Below are positions 59,718 to 64,000 of a stretch of 64,000 bases of DNA, one piece after another (the stretch's first letter is position 1; every line of letters begins with the position of its first letter). The notes beneath the pieces were generated by a model that did no database searches, was not told the origin of the DNA, and saw only the letters and a program-made list of their open reading frames with translations. Source of the DNA: Desulfovibrio sp. (lineage in GTDB: Bacteria > Desulfobacterota > Desulfovibrionia > Desulfovibrionales > Desulfovibrionaceae). The translations under genes and the position numbers were made by a program. The stretch covers positions 1-64,000 of the forward strand of contig JACQYS010000009.1 of NCBI GenBank assembly GCA_016208105.1. The letters run 5' to 3'.

Positions 59718-60167
59718 ATGGAACTCAAACTCATCGCCTTGCTTACGATCCTGGCCGGATTGGCGGCCTTGATACTCCTGGCCAAACGCTACCAGGCCGA
59801 CATCAAAACCTTCTTCGACCAGCGCGCCAGCGCCAACCCCTTCCGCATGATTCTGTGCGGAGTAGCCGCTGTGGCCGCCCTTGCGGTTGTGGCCCTGTTA
59901 TCCCCGGCGCAGTTGCCCGTGGCCCTCTACAAGGTGTCCCTGGTGCTGCTGGCGGGTTACCTCGGCTACTGGCTGGACGTGATGCTTTTTCCCTATTCGC
60001 GCCCGACCGGCTACCTCGCCCGCAACTGGCAGAACTACCAGGGCTTTAAGGAGTCCGAGGCCGACCACGCCATCGTAGCAGGTTACGAGGCTGTATTCGC
60101 TGCCGCCCTGATTCGCCGGGCTCTGGTCATCGGCTTTTGCATGTTGGCTGTGGGGCTTGGGCTGTAG
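59718..60167 (+). CDS. Putative phage holin
   Basis: This 149-residue membrane protein has three to four hydrophobic helices (LIALLTILAGLAALILLA, ILCGVAAVAALAVVALLSPA, LYKVSLVLLAGYLGYWLDV, and LVIGFCMLAVGLGL near the end). It stands directly before the transglycosylase and the spanins, where the holin should be, and would open the inner membrane at the end of the cycle. Its start has GGAG upstream, and it begins the lysis operon. Context supports the call more than sequence. Confidence 0.75.
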   Translation: MELKLIALLTILAGLAALILLAKRYQADIKTFFDQRASANPFRMILCGVAAVAALAVVALLSPAQLPVALYKVSLVLLAGYLGYWLDVMLFPYSRPTGYLARNWQNYQGFKESEADHAIVAGYEAVFAAALIRRALVIGFCMLAVGLGL

Positions 60168-60169
60168 CC

Positions 60170-60865
60170 ATGAGACCGCGTCTTACCCCGTTGCTAGTGG
60201 AACTCTTCGCCTGCGTGCTTATCGTCCTTGTGTCGATAGCCTCGGCTGGTCAGTTGTTCGGTGAGCGCGGCGCGGCCCAACTCACCACGTCGTCATCGCC
60301 CACCACGAAGATTATCCCCGCACAGGCCGCCCGCTACCGGGCGGACCTGACCAGGTGCGCCCGTGTCCACTGGGGCCTTGATGCCCCGGTGGCCACCTTC
60401 GCGGCTCAAATCCATCAAGAAAGCCGCTGGCGCGCTGACGCTAAAAGCCCAGTAGGCGCTCAAGGCCTCACCCAGTTCATGCCCGCGACCGCCAGGTGGA
60501 TGGGCAACATAGACCCGGAACTTGCCGATGCCCAACCCTACAACCCCGGCTGGGCGCTTCGAGCGCTGGCCGCCTATGACCATTGGCTTTGGGAGCGCGT
60601 GGAGGCCAGTACGCCCTGCGACCGTATGGCCATGACTTTATCGGCCTACAACGGCGGGCTTGGTTGGGTGGGCAAGGACAAGGCCCTGGCCCGCAAGCGC
60701 GGAGCGGACCCGTTAGAATGGTTCGATTCCGTGGAGCGTTTTAACGCCGGACGAAACCCGGCCGCGTACAAAGAGAACCGGGGATACCCCCGCCGCATCC
60801 TGCTAGAGCTGGAGCCGGTCTACGCCACCGCCGGTTGGGGCCGGGGGGTGTGCCGTGTTCGCTAG
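60170..60865 (+). CDS. Phage lytic transglycosylase (endolysin)
   Basis: This 231-residue protein has an N-terminal hydrophobic segment (LVELFACVLIVLVSIASAG), likely a signal-anchor, and an SLT-type muramidase domain (about 65-200) with catalytic glutamate in IHQESRW, then PVGAQGLTQFMPATARWMG and TLSAYNGGLGWVGKD. It cuts peptidoglycan during lysis. Signal-anchor endolysins can be exported by the host Sec system and released by the holin. The ATG starts two bases after the holin stop. Its end overlaps the Rz-like gene by 11 bases. Confidence 0.85.
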   Translation: MRPRLTPLLVELFACVLIVLVSIASAGQLFGERGAAQLTTSSSPTTKIIPAQAARYRADLTRCARVHWGLDAPVATFAAQIHQESRWRADAKSPVGAQGLTQFMPATARWMGNIDPELADAQPYNPGWALRALAAYDHWLWERVEASTPCDRMAMTLSAYNGGLGWVGKDKALARKRGADPLEWFDSVERFNAGRNPAAYKENRGYPRRILLELEPVYATAGWGRGVCRVR

Positions 60866-61409
60866 CCCCTCGGTGCCCATCCTGCTGGCTCTGGCCATCT
60901 TCGGCGGCGGGTACTGGGCCGGATATTCCCGTGCCGACATGGCCCGCGAAGCCGAGGTGGCCAGCCTCAAGGAGGAATACGCCGAGGCATACGCCAAGGC
61001 GGAGGCTGAGGCCCGCGAGCGTTTGGAGGTCGAAACGAAGAGGGCAAATGGCCTGGCCGTGAAGCTCCAGGGCGCGAAGAAGCAAATTGCCGCCCAGACC
61101 CAATCCATCACCCGGAGGATACGCAATGCCGCGCAAGCTGGTGCTGCTGGTTGCAGCTTTGGCCCTGATTTCGTGCGCCTGTACAACGAAGCACTCGGTT
61201 ACGGCGGCGGTGCTTTGCCCCAAAACGCCGGTGCCGCCGGAGCTGACCACGGCTCCAGACCCGCCCCCGCCCCTGGCCCCGGATTACTTCCGGGACGCCC
61301 CGTGACGCCCGAAGACCTTCTGGCCCACGTGCGCGATTACGGGGCCTGGTCCAGGGGCCTGGAAGCGCAGCTGCGCGCCCTGGGTGAATTCGTCAGGGAG
61401 GGCCGGTGA
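60855..61409 (+). CDS. Rz-like inner-membrane spanin
   Basis: This 184-residue protein has an N-terminal membrane helix (PILLALAIFGGGYWAGYSRA) and then a long coiled coil (about 35-90, rich in Glu, Ala and Lys), the usual layout of inner-membrane spanins, which help fuse the two membranes at lysis. The second half is rich in alanine, glycine and proline where the Rz1-like gene lies nested in another frame. It starts with GTG at 60855 inside the end of the transglycosylase gene. The stop touches the ATG of the next gene. Confidence 0.75.
   Translation: MFASPSVPILLALAIFGGGYWAGYSRADMAREAEVASLKEEYAEAYAKAEAEARERLEVETKRANGLAVKLQGAKKQIAAQTQSITRRIRNAAQAGAAGCSFGPDFVRLYNEALGYGGGALPQNAGAAGADHGSRPAPAPGPGLLPGRPVTPEDLLAHVRDYGAWSRGLEAQLRALGEFVREGR
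61126..61305 (+). CDS. Rz1-like outer-membrane lipoprotein spanin, nested in the Rz gene
   Basis: This 59-residue product lies wholly inside the Rz-like gene in a different frame. It has a lipoprotein signal (KLVLLVAALALISCACTT, with the lipobox cysteine near residue 17) and a proline-rich mature part (PPELTTAPDPPPPLAP), as in lambda Rz1. The ATG has GGAGG six bases upstream. Together with the host gene it forms an embedded two-component spanin. Lgt at 3830 would lipidate it. Confidence 0.82.
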   Translation: MPRKLVLLVAALALISCACTTKHSVTAAVLCPKTPVPPELTTAPDPPPPLAPDYFRDAP

Positions 61410-61690
61410 TGGAAACCGCCTCGCTGGTGGCGCTCATTATGACCGGCCTGTTGACTGTGGCGGGTGGGCTTGGCGGTCTGTGGGCCAAGAATCTGTACGA
61501 CCAACACAAGCTGTTGGCGGCCAGGTGCGAGCGCCTGGAGCAGGACCTGGCCAGCCACCGCGAAAAGACCGCCGAGGTTTGCGTGCGGCGGGATGACTAT
61601 CAACTGATGCGCCAAGAGATGCTGGACCAACTGCACGCCATCCGGGAGAAGTTGGACAGGATCGTTGAACGCATGGGAGCACGACCATGA
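61409..61690 (+). CDS. Prophage membrane-anchored coiled-coil protein
   Basis: This 93-residue product has one N-terminal membrane helix (LVALIMTGLLTVAGGLGGLW) and a coiled coil (LLAARCERLEQDLASHREKT and following). Such small genes are common between the spanins and terminase in Mu-like phages. The function is unknown; it may relate to lysis control. Its end overlaps the next ATG by four bases. Confidence 0.65.
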   Translation: METASLVALIMTGLLTVAGGLGGLWAKNLYDQHKLLAARCERLEQDLASHREKTAEVCVRRDDYQLMRQEMLDQLHAIREKLDRIVERMGARP

Positions 61691-61881
61691 CCAAGGCGAA
61701 ATCGGAAGCACAAACCGAGCTGGAGCTGCTCCGGAGCATTGACGGGAAGGTCGATTCCCTCGGTGACCGCCTGGACAGCGTGAACCGGCGCGCCGTTGTG
61801 GCGGGCGGTTTATCCGGCTCGCTCGCGGGCGGCATCGTGGCCACGGCCATCTGCTACCTCAAAGCGAAGTGGGGGCTGTAG
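61687..61881 (+). CDS. Small prophage protein with coiled coil and C-terminal membrane helix
   Basis: This 64-residue product has a short coiled coil (ELELLRSIDGKVDSLGDRLD) and then a glycine-rich hydrophobic helix (GGLSGSLAGGIVATAICYL). Its orientation is reversed relative to the previous protein, so the two might pair in the membrane. This is inference from layout. Confidence 0.6.
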   Translation: MTKAKSEAQTELELLRSIDGKVDSLGDRLDSVNRRAVVAGGLSGSLAGGIVATAICYLKAKWGL

Positions 61882-62382
61882 ATGGCCCACGGCCGCGAGA
61901 TGCGCGACGCGGTGCGCGCCGCATTCATCTTCGAGCGCCTGCCCATTGAGGCCGCCGCCGTGAAGGCCGGGGTGCCCGCGAGCACGGCCGCGCGCTGGAA
62001 GCGCCAGGCCAAGGAGACAGGGGACGACTGGGACAAGATGCGCGCCGCCTGCCTGCTTTCCGGCGAAGGCGTGGAGAGCGTGGCCCGGCAGATGCTGGCC
62101 GACTACGTGGTGCAGCATAAAGCCTTAATGGAAATCATCACCACCAGCGCGGACATGAAAGCCGAAGTCAAAGTGCAGATGCTGGCTAGCCTGGCGGACA
62201 GCTTCAACAAAACGGTGGCAGCCAGCAAACGCGTGCTGCCGGAAACCAGCGAGCTGGCCACGGCACTCAACGTCCTGGACCGGCTTTCCAATTTCATCCG
62301 TGAGCGATTTCCCCAGCACGGCCCGGCCTTCGTGGAGGTGTTGGAGCCATTCGGCGCGGAGATCGCACGAGTGTTCGGGTAG
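61882..62382 (+). CDS. DUF1804 family protein, probable small terminase subunit
   Basis: This 166-residue protein begins with a helix-turn-helix typical of DUF1804 (LPIEAAAVKAGVPASTAARW, KRQAKETGDDWDKMRAACLL), followed by helical segments. It lies directly before the large terminase gene, which supports a role in DNA recognition for packaging. Mu-like phages of this type have the same order. It starts right after the previous stop. Confidence 0.8.
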   Translation: MAHGREMRDAVRAAFIFERLPIEAAAVKAGVPASTAARWKRQAKETGDDWDKMRAACLLSGEGVESVARQMLADYVVQHKALMEIITTSADMKAEVKVQMLASLADSFNKTVAASKRVLPETSELATALNVLDRLSNFIRERFPQHGPAFVEVLEPFGAEIARVFG

Positions 62383-62394
62383 GGAGCCACGTGC

Positions 62395-64000
62395 GTGAAA
62401 CTCAAGCGTAAAGACTTCCTCCTCGAACTGACCCGCATGGCCGAGGGCCTGCGCCGGACCATCGAAGCCGAGTGTGAAGGGTTCTCCCCCGATCCGGAAG
62501 CCTCCAGAAAGCGCCGCAAGATCGCCATGCGCGATTTCGCCTTTTTCCGTCGCACCTACTTCCCACATTACGTCCGCTTCGGGGATTCCGTGCTCCACAC
62601 CTGGCTGGACGAAACCTTGCCCGCCCTGGTGAACCACCCCGAAGGCCAGCGCCTGGCCGTGGCCGCTCCGCGCGGCGAGGCCAAGTCCACCCTGGTGTCT
62701 CTCATCTTCGTGCTCTGGTGCGTGGTCACCGGGCGCAAACGCTATATCCCCTTGATCGCGGACGCCTTCGAGCAGGCCGCCGCCACCCTGCTGGAGCCTA
62801 TCAAAGCAGAACTAGAAGCCAACCCGCGCCTGGCCATGGACTTCCCCGAGGCATGTGGGCCTGGCCGCCTGTGGAACGTGGGCGTGGCCATCACGGCGGG
62901 TAACGTGAAGCTCCAGGCGTTCGGCTCCGGCAAGCGCATGCGCGGGCTTCGCCACGGGCCGCACCGGCCCGACCTGGTCATTTGCGACGATCTTGAGAAC
63001 GACGAGAACGTGCGCAGCCCTGAACAGCGCGACAAGCTGGAAAGCTGGCTCAAGCGCACGGTGCTGAACCTCTCCGGCGCGGGCGACACCATGGACGTGA
63101 TCCTGGTGGGCACCGTGCTGCACTACGACTCCGTGCTTGCCCGGCTCTTGGGCAACAAGCTCTGGCGCTCGCACAAGTTCAAGGCGGTGATCGAATGGCC
63201 GCACCGTCTGGACCTGTGGGACCGTTGGGAAGAGATCCTTTTGGCCGAAGGCGAGGAAGCCGCCCGAGCCTTCTATGTGGAGCGCTCCACGGCCATGGAG
63301 GAAGGGTCCGTGGTGTCCTGGCCGAGCGCCCGGCCGCTCTACAAGCTGATGCTCAAGCGCGCCCGCGATGGCCACGCCGCCTTTGACTCCGAGCAGCAGA
63401 ACGACCCTCTCGCCGGGGAAGGCGCGCCGTTTTCGGCCTGCATCACCTTCTGGGTGGAGCACCGCGACGATTGGCTCTTCTTTGGGGCCGTGGACCCTTC
63501 CCTGGGCAAGTCCGGCTCCGGGCGTGACCCCTCCGCGATCCTGGTGGGCGGCTACTCCCGTGAGCGCGCCGTGCTGGACGTGGTGGAGGCTTCCATCCGC
63601 AAGCGCGTGCCGGACCGCATCATCGAAGACGTGCTGGCTTTCCACGCGCAATACCGTTGCCTGCTTTGGGCGGTGGAGACCGTGCAGTTCCAGGAATTTC
63701 TGCGCACGGAGCTGATCCGCCGGGCAGTCGAACGCAAGCTGGTCATCCCGGCCCGTGGCGTCACCCCGATAGCGGACAAGGCCCTGCGCATCGAAGCCAT
63801 GCAACCCTATTTCGCGCAGGGTCGCATCCGCGTGCATCCCTCCCAGCGCACGCTGGTCGAGCAACTCAAACACTTCCCCAAGGCGGACCACGACGACGGG
63901 CCGGACGCGCTGGAAATGCTCTGGCAGGCCGCCACCATGGGCTTTACCGTTATGGAGTTTACCCCTGTGCCCAAAACAGGCGGGCGCGGGATGATCCGGA
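62395..64000 (+). CDS. Terminase large subunit, partial at right edge
   Basis: This packaging motor (Mu Gp28-like) cuts and pumps phage DNA into heads; at least 535 residues are present and the gene runs off the window. The ATPase part shows a Walker A-like VAAPRGEAKSTLVSLIF and Walker B DLVICDDLEND. The nuclease part shows acidic sites in GAVDPSLGKSGSGRDPSAIL and DHDDGPDALEML. The GTG at 62395 with GGGAG upstream is preferred; a GTG four bases earlier is out of frame. No mutation is seen. Confidence 0.9.
   Translation, partial: MKLKRKDFLLELTRMAEGLRRTIEAECEGFSPDPEASRKRRKIAMRDFAFFRRTYFPHYVRFGDSVLHTWLDETLPALVNHPEGQRLAVAAPRGEAKSTLVSLIFVLWCVVTGRKRYIPLIADAFEQAAATLLEPIKAELEANPRLAMDFPEACGPGRLWNVGVAITAGNVKLQAFGSGKRMRGLRHGPHRPDLVICDDLENDENVRSPEQRDKLESWLKRTVLNLSGAGDTMDVILVGTVLHYDSVLARLLGNKLWRSHKFKAVIEWPHRLDLWDRWEEILLAEGEEAARAFYVERSTAMEEGSVVSWPSARPLYKLMLKRARDGHAAFDSEQQNDPLAGEGAPFSACITFWVEHRDDWLFFGAVDPSLGKSGSGRDPSAILVGGYSRERAVLDVVEASIRKRVPDRIIEDVLAFHAQYRCLLWAVETVQFQEFLRTELIRRAVERKLVIPARGVTPIADKALRIEAMQPYFAQGRIRVHPSQRTLVEQLKHFPKADHDDGPDALEMLWQAATMGFTVMEFTPVPKTGGRGMIR

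Larger units (their letters stand above)
48768..64000 (+). mobile_element. Mu-like transposable prophage (right end outside window)
   Basis: The order is repressor (leftward), operator region, small regulators, transposase MuA, MuB, DUF3164, GemA, Mor, cargo restriction-modification gene, lysis genes, small and large terminase. That is the Mu plan. Structural genes should follow beyond the right edge. The left limit is uncertain between about 48,750 and 49,100. All visible phage genes look intact, so it may be active. Confidence 0.85.

Overview
The window looks like part of a Desulfovibrionaceae-type chromosome (sulfate-reducing Desulfobacterota). That is an inference from the GC-rich coding style, the strong GGAGG ribosome binding sites, the multihaem cytochrome c fused to an oxidase-family subunit, the receiver/TPR proteins, and a Mu-like prophage. 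No rRNA or tRNA gene was found, so the genus cannot be fixed from this sequence alone.

Positions 1-24,900 are mostly housekeeping and regulatory genes. An IS1595-type transposase start lies at the left edge, followed by a CI/S24-like regulator, panB, a DksA/TraR protein, a pseudo-receiver/TPR protein, lgt, a glutamine cyclotransferase, a small outer-membrane barrel protein and a DEAD-box helicase whose N-terminus is cut by an in-frame TAG. Next come an L,D-transpeptidase, a two-gene cytochrome bd-superfamily complex with eight c-type haem sites fused to its CydA-like subunit, coaX-eno, an HD-GYP response regulator, an Nramp transporter, uvrA, a TPR protein, a NifU-like protein, a CBS protein, and a flagellin with a near-consensus sigma-28 promoter.

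Positions 24,976-48,148 hold two consecutive exopolysaccharide operons on the minus strand. The downstream one is a complete Pel locus, in transcription order pelC, pelA hydrolase, pelA deacetylase, pelB TPR part, pelB barrel part, pelD, pelE, pelF, pelG. The upstream one is wecB, nfrB, nfrA TPR part, nfrA barrel part and a DUF4434 gene, matching the E. coli NGR/Nfr polysaccharide pathway. Both are expected to be switched on by cyclic-di-GMP: PelD keeps its RxxD site, and NfrB carries three tandem 24-5-24 MshEN-type motif pairs instead of one. In both operons the outer-membrane exporter is split into a long TPR protein plus a short TPR-barrel protein, and PelA is split as well. These 23 kb are the most interesting part of the window.

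Positions from about 48,770 to the right edge hold a Mu-like prophage, cut off inside the large terminase gene. It has a leftward repressor, an early operator region, MuA and MuB, DUF3164, GemA and Mor. It then carries an MmeI-like single-chain restriction-modification enzyme as cargo, a lysis cassette (holin, transglycosylase, nested Rz/Rz1 spanins), and the small and large terminase genes.
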